Shown piece by piece: positions 5,191 through 10,649 of a stretch of 10,649 bases of DNA (positions within the stretch are counted from its first letter, which is position 1; each line of letters opens with the position of its first letter). Source of the DNA: an uncultured Bacilli bacterium. Lineage in GTDB: Bacteria > Bacillota_I > Bacilli_A > RF39 > UBA660. The translations under genes were made by a program, and so were the position numbers. The stretch covers positions 1 through 10,649 of the forward strand of contig CANROL010000025.1 in assembly GCA_947632255.1 (NCBI GenBank). Reading direction: 5' to 3'. The notes below the pieces were generated by a model. The model worked only from the letters and a program-made list of their open reading frames with translations. It made no database searches and was not told the origin of the DNA.

Positions 5191-7373
5191 CTTATGTGGT
5201 TAATTAAATTTTTAATTGTTTCACTATCTTCTTCAAATAAATCTATTCTAAAGGTGTTTATGCCCATTTTTTGATATAAAGGAATTTTATTAATTAAATT
5301 AATGGGAGCTGGGCTGTACAAAATTGTATTATTTTTACTTGTTATAGGAAATTTATGATGCTGCTTATCTTCTAAATTGTAATTATTTTGATAAGATAGA
5401 TTATTTGCTTTAAAGAAATTATATTTCATAATCATTAATTCTAAGCGACCATATATAATAAATTCAACTTGAGCTGTTGGGGATATATTTGACATTAGAT
5501 ATTGCAAATTATCATCACTTAATTCAGGACTTAAAGTAATACTTTCTACGTTCATGTCTTGTAGAAGATTTACATAACTACTATTCGCAACATTTAAAAA
5601 GTAATCAGTACGAATATTATTACATTTTTGATATTTTAAACCGCCTATTTCACCAATGAGAAGATTTTCGTTTTGATATGGTGGATGATTGGGCATTATT
5701 CGATTTAATTTTAAATATATATGCGAATTTTGATATTTTTTGTATATTTTTAGGTCAGTAACATAGATGATATCAACATTTAGAGATAATAAAGTTATTA
5801 CTTGTTCTTCATTACGAGCTAAAACGGCGATTTTAAATTCTTTTAGTGAGCGAATATGAGGTTTTGGTGGAAGAAAATTGATTGTTAAAAATTGATTTTT
5901 AGGGGATGTTCGCTTTATAGTAAGCTTACCTATTAATTTACGGCGAATATTATTTAGGACACTAATGGGGATAAATATATTATCCATAATATTTTCATCA
6001 ATTTCAGTAATTATAAAGGGAGTATTTCCTAATTTAGTTAAGGCTTGTAGTATTCTTTCTTTGCTGATGGGAGCATTTTGAGCAGATTCTACTAAAGGAC
6101 CTATTTCTTGAACTTCATGAATATCATCTTTGTAAATAATTTGTAAAGGCTTATTAATTTGGGCAATAACTTTTAAGGTAAGTGGTATTTGACGTTTAGC
6201 CTCTTTTTTAATAATATTATTTAATTCTTTGTTAATAGTTAAATAAACTGGACCTATTTCATTTAAATTAACTTTATTGTCAATTAAAATTATATCTTGA
6301 GCTAAACCTTTGTTGATTAAATCTTTTTTTTGATTATATAAAAAATTAATATACATACCTTCATTATTGGGTAATCTTATAGCATCACCTTGATTTAACT
6401 GATGATTTAATTTGATTGTAATATATTTATTAGAATATTTAATGACATCACCAATTATAACTCCTTGATGATTGGAACTATTTATATTTATTAAATTGGT
6501 ATCTTGCTCATGAAAAAGGTAGCCTTTGGTAAAATCACGATTATACAAACTTTTTAAATTAAAAATTTCTTCTTCGGATAAAGTGTAATTTGGGTCATCT
6601 AAAAGTTTACGATATATTTTAGTAACATAGCCGACATATTCTGGACTTTTCATGCGACCTTCAATTTTTAAACTTATTACTTTACTATTTTTAATTTCAG
6701 CAAAATTAGAAAATACTGCAAGCTCTTTAGGGCTTAATAAATATTTATTTTTAATGATTGGTGTATCATCTTTATTTAAATTGTACAAAATTCGACATAA
6801 ACCGGCACATTCGCCACGATTACCACTTCGACCTAAAATTTGAGAAGATAATAGGCATTGTCCTGAATAGCATATACATAAAGCACCATGAATAAATATT
6901 TCTAACTCTAAATTGGTTTTTAAGTCATTAATATCTTTTAAAGACATTTCTCGAGCAAGAACAACTCTTTTAACTCCTAAACTTTCTAAAAATTTAATTT
7001 GCTCTATATTATGAACGCTAGTTTGAGTTGAAACATGTATTTCCATTTGAGGCAAATATTGTCGAATAAGCTTGATTAAACCAATATCTTGTACTATTAT
7101 GGCATCTACACCAATATTATATAAGTAATTTATGTATGTTAAACAACTTTTTAATTCAGTCTCATAAATAATAGTGTTTACAGTAACATATATTTTTACA
7201 CCATATAAATGACAATAAGCTACGGCTTGTTTTAATTCTTTATTATCAAAGTTAGAAGCATATTTTCTGGCGCCAAAATTTTTTCCTCCTAAATATACTG
7301 CATCAGCTCCATATAAAACTGCCATGATTAATGAGTCTTTATCTCCTACTGGACTTAATAATTCTTTTTTCAT
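5175..7373 (-). CDS. U32 family protein, RlhA-like (putative 23S rRNA cytidine hydroxylase)
   Basis: U32 proteins were first called collagenase-like peptidases. Characterised members RlhA (23S rRNA C2501 hydroxylation) and TrhP (tRNA wobble uridine hydroxylation) act on RNA and need an iron-sulfur cluster. This 732-residue protein has the U32 domain at about 1-290: start KELLSPVGDKDSL, DAVYLGG, and the signature EIFIHGALCICYSGQC with NRGECAGLC. Cysteines 166, 173, 189 and 193 show the C-x6-C-x15-C-x3-C spacing expected for a [4Fe-4S] site. LKIEGRMKSPEYVGYV and NRDFTKGYL follow. The part after about residue 380 (NAPISKERILQALTKLGNTP and on) matches the DUF3656 extension found in RlhA but not in the short TrhP proteins. 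The substrate base is inferred from this architecture only. It has its own promoter between itself and whiA. Its ribosome binding site is weak: GTGAT at 7379-7383, 5 nt before the ATG. Confidence 0.88.
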   Translation of the reverse strand: MKKELLSPVGDKDSLIMAVLYGADAVYLGGKNFGARKYASNFDNKELKQAVAYCHLYGVKIYVTVNTIIYETELKSCLTYINYLYNIGVDAIIVQDIGLIKLIRQYLPQMEIHVSTQTSVHNIEQIKFLESLGVKRVVLAREMSLKDINDLKTNLELEIFIHGALCICYSGQCLLSSQILGRSGNRGECAGLCRILYNLNKDDTPIIKNKYLLSPKELAVFSNFAEIKNSKVISLKIEGRMKSPEYVGYVTKIYRKLLDDPNYTLSEEEIFNLKSLYNRDFTKGYLFHEQDTNLININSSNHQGVIIGDVIKYSNKYITIKLNHQLNQGDAIRLPNNEGMYINFLYNQKKDLINKGLAQDIILIDNKVNLNEIGPVYLTINKELNNIIKKEAKRQIPLTLKVIAQINKPLQIIYKDDIHEVQEIGPLVESAQNAPISKERILQALTKLGNTPFIITEIDENIMDNIFIPISVLNNIRRKLIGKLTIKRTSPKNQFLTINFLPPKPHIRSLKEFKIAVLARNEEQVITLLSLNVDIIYVTDLKIYKKYQNSHIYLKLNRIMPNHPPYQNENLLIGEIGGLKYQKCNNIRTDYFLNVANSSYVNLLQDMNVESITLSPELSDDNLQYLMSNISPTAQVEFIIYGRLELMIMKYNFFKANNLSYQNNYNLEDKQHHKFPITSKNNTILYSPAPINLINKIPLYQKMGINTFRIDLFEEDSETIKNLINHIRKVIN

Positions 7374-7378
7374 ATCTA

Positions 7379-7383
7379 ATCAC
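7379..7383 (-). promoter_or_regulatory. Shifted ribosome binding site of the U32 gene
   Basis: No GGAGG is present. GTGAT, the downstream part of the full Shine-Dalgarno complement AGGAGGTGATC, lies 5 nt before the ATG. yvcK has the same arrangement. Confidence 0.45.
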
Positions 7384-7389
7384 GAATTT

Positions 7390-7418
7390 ATTTTAACAAA
7401 AAAATAATAAATATGCAA
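7390..7418 (-). promoter_or_regulatory. Promoter of the U32 gene
   Basis: TTGCAT (7413-7418), 17 bp, TAAAAT (7390-7395) preceded by TGT, an extended -10, on the minus strand. It overlaps the whiA terminator hairpin: the -35 box lies mostly in the hairpin loop. Confidence 0.6.
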
Positions 7419-7432
7419 AATTATTTATTATT
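7398..7432 (-). terminator. Terminator of the yvcK-whiA unit, overlapping the end of whiA
   Basis: On the minus strand AATAATAAATA and TATTTATTATT form a perfect 11-bp stem (7422-7432 with 7403-7413) around an 8-nt loop, and the T-run continues to 7398. The upstream arm contains the last whiA codons and its TAA stop. The stem is all A-T, so efficiency is uncertain. Confidence 0.6.
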
Positions 7433-8359
7433 ATTTGTCTGTTTTTCTTTATGATTTTGAATTAATTTACGAATTTTAATAAAATGATGATTTACTCCAC
7501 TTTTGCCTATTTTATAATCTGTTTCAAGAGCTATAATATCAGCAAGTTCTTTTAATGATGATTCAGGATATTTTTCACGATATGTTAAAACTATTTTAGT
7601 TGATTCATCTATTAAATCATATAAATCATTATCTTTTAAATATTTTATATCGGCAATTTGCTTTAAACCGGTATTTATTGCTTTTTCTTGATTGGCTATT
7701 TCACAATTATTTAATCTATTAACCATATTTTTATGGTCTCGATAAATTCTAATATCTTCATAGTAAAAATAGCTTTGAATACCACCAAACATACGAATTA
7801 TCTCACTTATTACTTCGGCGTTTTTAATGTATACCATATATTTAGAGTTTCTTTTTATATATTTGGCATTTATATTTATAGCTTTAAATAAATTAGAAAT
7901 AAATTTGGCTTCACGATTTAAATTTGTAACTACTTCAAAATGATATCCACTTGTTGCGGGATCGTTAATGGTACCTGTAGCTAAAAAAATTCCTTCTAAA
8001 TAAGCAATTTTTTCTTCACGACTTGGAAAAAAATATTCTTGTGGTAAAACTTTTTTATTATCTTGAATGATATTTAAATTATTTAATATTTCTTTTACTT
8101 TTTCTGTTATTTCTAAGATATAAATTTGTTTAACACGAAATCTCTTTTGATTGCGAATTATTATTTTAGGTCGTATGCTAAAAAGTTCTTTAAAATAATA
8201 ATAGATTCGCCTCGTGATACTGGCATTTTCCAATGTTATAGTAATCTTTTCGTTTAATGTTGCGCCAAACATTAAGAAAGCTGACAATTCACAGATCATT
8301 TCTGGTTTAGAAATATCATGTTTAACAATTTCTTCCTTTACTTTACTAGTATAAGTCAT
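7421..8359 (-). CDS. whiA: WhiA, sporulation/cell-division regulator family protein
   Basis: WhiA proteins join a homing-endonuclease-like (LAGLIDADG fold) domain, without nuclease activity, to a C-terminal helix-turn-helix. They affect cell division and chromosome segregation in Bacillus and sporulation genes in Streptomyces. This 312-residue copy has the N-terminal SKVKEEIVKH segment and the LAGLIDADG-like motif YLEGIFLATGTINDPATSGY (120-139). The family-typical stretch EDIRIYRDHKNMVNRLNNCE (201-220) leads to AINTGLKQIADI (227-238). The HTH is at about 266-300 (SLKELADIIA, KSGVNHHFIKIRKL). The tail is a short Asn/Lys-rich run. It begins 7 nt after the yvcK stop, and its GGAG (8370-8373) lies within the end of yvcK, so the two are probably translationally coupled. 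This order is conserved across low-GC Gram-positives; the usual flanking rapZ/yvcJ and crh are missing on both sides. Confidence 0.95.
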   Translation of the reverse strand: MTYTSKVKEEIVKHDISKPEMICELSAFLMFGATLNEKITITLENASITRRIYYYFKELFSIRPKIIIRNQKRFRVKQIYILEITEKVKEILNNLNIIQDNKKVLPQEYFFPSREEKIAYLEGIFLATGTINDPATSGYHFEVVTNLNREAKFISNLFKAININAKYIKRNSKYMVYIKNAEVISEIIRMFGGIQSYFYYEDIRIYRDHKNMVNRLNNCEIANQEKAINTGLKQIADIKYLKDNDLYDLIDESTKIVLTYREKYPESSLKELADIIALETDYKIGKSGVNHHFIKIRKLIQNHKEKQTNNNK

Positions 8360-8366
8360 AATAATT

Positions 8367-9311
8367 TTACTCCATTAATATTGAAAATACATGATATGCG
8401 GTTTTTAAGGAATCATGTCTTAAAGTGCCATCTTCAATAGCATATATACAATCTTTTATTACTCTAACGTGCATTTGTTGTAAAGTTTCTTCATCTAATA
8501 ATACAGGATCTTTTTGCTCTTGAGTGGCATATTTTTTAGCTAATTCGTTAGGAATTGGAACATTATTGGCTAAAACGATATCAATTGTATTTGCACCTAA
8601 ATAAGAATTTAAAACTTTTATGTGGTCACTTACTGTAAAATTATCTGTTTCACCAGGTTGTGTTACCAAATTACAAATATATAATTTAGGGGCTTTACTT
8701 GCTTTTATAGCTTTAACAACACTGTCAATTAGTAAGTGAGGTATTAAACTTGTTAATAAACTGCCTGAAGAAAAAATAATTAAATCAGCATTTTGAATTG
8801 CTGTTAAAACATCAGGATTAGCTTCTACTTTATGATTATAAAGCATCTTTTTTATTTTCTTTCCAGCATTTGTTATTCCAGCCTCGCCAAAAATTGTATT
8901 ATTGTCTTCAGTGATTCCAATTAATTCAGCATTTTCTTCTGTTATAGGTAATACTTGTCCTTCAATATCTAACAATTTTCCAAAAACTGGTAAGGCTTCT
9001 GCAAATGTTCCCTTTTGCTCTAGTAAAGCTGCGAGTAATAAATTTTTTACTGAATGATTACCTAGGCTTTTTGATTGTTTAAAACGATAATTCATTAAAT
9101 TTATTATATCATTATTAATGTTACTCATTGCTAGCATAACTTTGGATATATCACCAACAGCAGGAATGTTTAATTCTTTACGTAATTTTTTGGTTGAACC
9201 TCCATTATCTGAAACAGAAACAACTGCCGTTATGTCTATTGGAAACAATTTTAATCCTTTAAGTAATTGAGATAAGCCTGAGCCACCTCCAAAAATAACT
9301 ATTTTTTTCAT
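8367..9311 (-). CDS. yvcK: YvcK/GlmR, CofD-like gluconeogenesis factor
   Basis: In Bacillus and relatives YvcK (GlmR) binds UDP-GlcNAc and steers carbon into peptidoglycan precursors; it is needed on gluconeogenic carbon sources. The fold is related to CofD (2-phospho-L-lactate transferase), but it is not a coenzyme F420 enzyme in these bacteria. This 314-residue protein has the N-terminal glycine loop IVIFGGGSGL (4-13), SVSDNGGST (32-40), PAVGDISKVMLA (50-61), and CNLVTQPGETDNFTVSDH (213-230), all diagnostic. Two family motifs deviate: LGNHSVKNLLL (83-93), where the family usually has GH..GN, and SSGSLLTS (181-188) in place of GPGSLYTS. Length is normal. It heads a two-gene unit with whiA; no rapZ-like gene precedes it, and the next upstream gene is an unrelated nuclease-like gene. 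The ribosome binding site is AGTGAT (9318-9323). Confidence 0.95.
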   Translation of the reverse strand: MKKIVIFGGGSGLSQLLKGLKLFPIDITAVVSVSDNGGSTKKLRKELNIPAVGDISKVMLAMSNINNDIINLMNYRFKQSKSLGNHSVKNLLLAALLEQKGTFAEALPVFGKLLDIEGQVLPITEENAELIGITEDNNTIFGEAGITNAGKKIKKMLYNHKVEANPDVLTAIQNADLIIFSSGSLLTSLIPHLLIDSVVKAIKASKAPKLYICNLVTQPGETDNFTVSDHIKVLNSYLGANTIDIVLANNVPIPNELAKKYATQEQKDPVLLDEETLQQMHVRVIKDCIYAIEDGTLRHDSLKTAYHVFSILME

Positions 9312-9317
9312 ATATAT

Positions 9318-9323
9318 ATCACT
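9318..9323 (-). promoter_or_regulatory. Shifted ribosome binding site of yvcK
   Basis: AGTGAT, 6 nt before the ATG and separated from it by alternating TA. As at the U32 gene, only the GTGAT part of the Shine-Dalgarno sequence is present. Confidence 0.45.
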
Positions 9324-9324
9324 A

Positions 9325-9353
9325 TTTATAACTTTATCATATTTTTTGCAAAA
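9325..9353 (-). promoter_or_regulatory. Probable promoter of yvcK-whiA
   Basis: TATAAA (9325-9330) with TTTTGC (9348-9353) 17 bp upstream on the minus strand. The -35 match is weak, and TTGCAA two bases further in would give a 15-bp spacer. A promoter is expected here because a terminator-like hairpin closes the preceding gene. Confidence 0.4.
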
Positions 9354-9388
9354 ACTAAACTAATTTTTTGCATTTTTAGTTTATTTTT
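9351..9388 (-). terminator. Terminator of the nuclease-like gene
   Basis: Perfect 8-bp inverted repeat TAAACTAA (9356-9363) / TTAGTTTA (9376-9383) with a 12-nt loop. On the minus strand it is followed by GTTTTTG, and the stem can lengthen by four A-T pairs past a bulged G. It lies about 30 nt after the stop at 9413. Almost all A-T, so moderate confidence. The plus strand also has TTTTTG after the stem, but no gene ends there. Confidence 0.5.
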
Positions 9389-9412
9389 GTAAATTTAATT
9401 TTTGAAAAACTT

Positions 9413-10225
9413 TTAGAATTTAATGTATTCATTTGGATTTGATATTTTTTTACAATATTTGGTAAAATTTGATAGTTCTGTAGAATTTTTTATACTATTT
9501 GCTTCACGCAATTTAGATATATAGGCAATGTCTCTTGGTAAGGTTAGCCATTTAACCTGAATTTTGTTTTCTTTATTTTTTCTATTTAGATCATTGGTAA
9601 TATTTCGATCATAACAACGAATATTTAATAAAGACACATTTAAAAAATTAGTATTCATATTGGGATAATCAATTAAATATTTTAGAATTTCATTTTTTGT
9701 TGCCCAACAAAAATCATTTGGTACTCCATATATAAGAGCATCGCAATCGTATAATTGTAGCTCTGTGCCATGAAATATAAATCTTGTAATTAAATGAATT
9801 TTATTTGAATAACTATTAAATGACTTTTTAATTTCTTCAATTTCATTACTAAAATGATTAATATAAGTTTTTGTATCAACTTTTTTATTGTTTATTTTAC
9901 CATAAATAAATCTTGTAAATTTTAAAATTATTTGTTCTTCTACTCCTATTCGCAATAAAAATTTATTAAAACTTTCTATTTTTTCTTGATGCATCGAGCA
10001 TTGTTGTCCTGATTTTATACTTATCCCTTTAACTATACCATTTATTTTTATTTTAATATCAGCTTTTTCTAAGTATTTACTGCACCAACATAAAACTAAA
10101 TCATTTTCTTGAATATTTGAAAAAATAGCATAAATTAAATCTTTTGCTTTTGGTGGTAAATCTTGAACCTTTTTGTTGTTAAAATAATAAGCAAAATTTT
10201 TTTCATTTTCAAAACCTTCTTTCAT
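9413..10225 (-). CDS. Uncharacterised protein with a PD-(D/E)XK nuclease-like core
   Basis: A 270-residue protein I cannot assign to a named family. The ATG at 10225 is preceded 8 nt upstream by GAGGTGA (10234-10240), the best ribosome binding site in the window; a GTG 33 nt further upstream keeps the frame but lies in the promoter. Numbered from ATG 10225, an N-terminal EGFENEKNFAYYFN helix (4-17) is followed by NDLVLCW, then KADIKIKING (54-63) and GISIKSGQQCSMH (67-79), then EKIESFNKFL. The order acidic residue, strand, Asp56, strand, Ser-Ile-Lys71 resembles the D...(D/E)XK metal site of restriction-type nucleases, with Ser replacing the second acid. The C-terminal half has NIRCYDRN (201-208) and IQVKWLTLPRDI (222-233). 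No membrane segment or signal peptide. No methyltransferase or partner gene adjoins it. It stands alone between the rRNA operon and yvcK with its own promoter and terminator, a layout compatible with acquisition. It is rich in Asn, Lys and Ile. Confidence 0.8.
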   Translation of the reverse strand: MKEGFENEKNFAYYFNNKKVQDLPPKAKDLIYAIFSNIQENDLVLCWCSKYLEKADIKIKINGIVKGISIKSGQQCSMHQEKIESFNKFLLRIGVEEQIILKFTRFIYGKINNKKVDTKTYINHFSNEIEEIKKSFNSYSNKIHLITRFIFHGTELQLYDCDALIYGVPNDFCWATKNEILKYLIDYPNMNTNFLNVSLLNIRCYDRNITNDLNRKNKENKIQVKWLTLPRDIAYISKLREANSIKNSTELSNFTKYCKKISNPNEYIKF

Positions 10226-10233
10226 AGAAAAAT

Positions 10234-10240
10234 TCACCTC
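10234..10240 (-). promoter_or_regulatory. Ribosome binding site fixing the start of the nuclease-like gene
   Basis: GAGGTGA, 8 nt before ATG 10225. It favours this start over the GTG at 10258, which has no site and lies between the -10 and -35 boxes. Confidence 0.8.
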
Positions 10241-10243
10241 AAA

Positions 10244-10272
10244 AGTATATACTACCACATTTAAATTGTAAA
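10244..10272 (-). promoter_or_regulatory. Promoter of the nuclease-like gene
   Basis: TTTACA (10267-10272), 17 bp, TATACT (10244-10249): one mismatch to consensus in each box. The predicted start near 10237 falls on the ribosome binding site. An overlapping TAGTAT preceded by TGG could instead act as an extended -10 and start a few bases earlier. Confidence 0.6.
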
Positions 10273-10348
10273 AAATGTCGAATTGTGAAAAAAAGCTTAA
10301 AAATTTAAAAAAATTAATAAATTTATATAAATCATTGAAAATTTATGT

Positions 10349-10359
10349 AAAAAAAAAAA
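10349..10359 (-). terminator. T-tract ending the rRNA operon
   Basis: Eleven consecutive T on the minus strand directly after the last paired base of 5S rRNA. No separate GC-rich hairpin follows, so the closing stem of 5S may serve as the terminator stem. No tRNA gene was seen between here and the next promoter. Confidence 0.55.
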
Positions 10360-10464
10360 GCTAGCAACTTCCTATTTTCGCAAAAACTATCTTCGGCGTT
10401 CTAGTGCTTAACTTCCTTGTTCGGGATGGGTAAGGGTGTGTCCACTAGGCTATCGTTACTAGCA
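10360..10464 (-). rRNA. rrf: 5S ribosomal RNA
   Basis: Contains the near-universal core CCCATCCCGAACAAGGAAGT followed by TAAGC. The ends pair as helix I: GCTAGTAAC at the 5' end with GTTGCTAGC at the 3' end, 9 bp including one G-U. About 105 nt, shorter than the roughly 116 nt of Bacillus; the missing bases are in the helix IV region, reduced here to GATAGTTTTTGCGAAAATAG. Short 5S RNAs of about 104-113 nt are known in Mollicutes. Exact ends are inferred from helix I. Confidence 0.93.
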
Positions 10465-10480
10465 AAGGATTTTGTCCTTT
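10464..10480 (-). other. Hairpin in the 23S-5S spacer, probable processing signal
   Basis: AAAGGA-CAAAA-TCCTTT on the minus strand, a 6-bp stem with a 5-nt loop just before the 5' end of 5S. Upstream is ATTATCAAGTTTTTAAAGG, a variant of the TATC-AGTTTT sequence found in 23S-5S spacers of other low-GC Gram-positives. The rest of the spacer (10481-10523) is AT-rich and holds no gene. Confidence 0.55.
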
Positions 10481-10523
10481 AAAAACTTGATAATGCGTAA
10501 ACTCATTCAAATTAATAAAAATT

Positions 10524-10649
10524 AAGTTAAATCCTCGATTTATTAGTACTGGTCAGCTCAACATATCACTATGCTTCCACACCCAGCCTATCAACCTTGT
10601 AGTCTACAAGGAATCTTACTTCACGAAGAATGAGAAAATTCATCTTGGA
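10524..10649 (-). rRNA. rrl: 23S ribosomal RNA, 3' end only
   Basis: On the minus strand the sequence reads through GATAGGCTGGGTGTGGAAGC and GAGCTGACCAGTACTAATAA to TCGAGGATTTAACTT, the typical 3' end of bacterial 23S rRNA. The gene continues beyond the right edge. The 3' boundary is set by analogy with the Bacillus end and may be off by a few bases. Confidence 0.93.

Noticed and set aside
6652..6843. Open frame on the plus strand within the U32 gene
   Set aside because: Opposite the conserved cysteine signature of the U32 protein; no independent support.
2386..9311. A multi-gene defence system
   Set aside because: Apart from the repeat protein the genes here are housekeeping (lexA, U32, whiA, yvcK) with separate promoters; nothing ties the repeat protein and the nuclease-like gene together beyond lying in the same window.
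9311..9319. TATATATAT run before yvcK as a functional microsatellite
   Set aside because: Only a few TA units between ribosome binding site and start; too short to call phase-variable.
10226..10258. GTG start giving 11 more residues to the nuclease-like protein
   Set aside because: It lies inside the promoter and has no ribosome binding site, whereas GAGGTGA stands 8 nt before ATG 10225.
10273..10348. tRNA or small RNA between 5S and the nuclease-like gene
   Set aside because: The stretch is nearly all A and T, with no cloverleaf, T-loop motif or stable hairpin beyond short AAGCTT-like palindromes.
1..10649. Mycoplasma-type code with TGA as Trp
   Set aside because: Full-length proteins are read without TGA, Trp codons checked are TGG, and all visible stops are TAA. 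The lack of TGA stops is noted, but the sample is small.
1..10649. CRISPR array, insertion sequence or transposase
   Set aside because: No regularly spaced direct repeats, transposase-like proteins or paired terminal repeats with target duplications were seen.

Overview
The window is an AT-rich stretch of a low-GC Gram-positive chromosome. Gene content (lexA, whiA, yvcK, an NAD-dependent ligA, a large U32 protein), purine-rich Shine-Dalgarno sites, TTGACA/TATAAT-type promoters and a short 5S rRNA of about 105 nt suggest a member of the Bacilli near Mollicutes, Erysipelotrichia or uncultured gut lineages. That placement is inference. Tryptophan is encoded by TGG where I checked, all seven visible stop codons are TAA, and no gene needs TGA read as Trp, so the standard bacterial code fits.

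Layout. Everything except lexA is on the minus strand. From the right edge leftwards (the direction of transcription): the 3' end of a 23S rRNA, a short spacer with a processing-type hairpin, 5S rRNA and a T-tract; a lone uncharacterised gene with a weak PD-(D/E)XK-nuclease-like core (9413-10225); the yvcK-whiA pair (8367-9311, 7421-8359); an RlhA-like U32 protein (5175-7373); lexA on the plus strand, convergent with the U32 gene (4481-5107); a large uncharacterised tail-anchored repeat protein divergent from lexA (2386-4314); a sugar-nucleotidyltransferase-like gene (1427-2332); and ligA, which runs off the left edge (1-1423).

Transcription units inferred from spacing and signals: rrn; the nuclease-like gene alone; yvcK-whiA (7 nt apart); U32 alone; lexA alone; the repeat-protein gene, perhaps reading into nucleotidyltransferase-ligA (3 nt apart). 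Most units have a readable promoter with an exact 17-bp spacer, and AT-rich hairpins with T-tracts lie after whiA, after the nuclease-like gene and between lexA and U32. The gaps are short (at most about 166 bp) and hold only promoters, hairpins and ribosome binding sites. No tRNA, transposon or CRISPR array was seen.

Most of the window is housekeeping: DNA repair and SOS control (ligA, lexA), envelope/central metabolism and division control (yvcK, whiA) and RNA modification (U32). The two unexplained genes are the best candidates for new biology: the repeat protein divergent from lexA, with a Gly-Trp-Cys-Thr block, about six 21-residue repeats and a C-terminal membrane anchor; and the solitary nuclease-like gene placed just after the rRNA operon.
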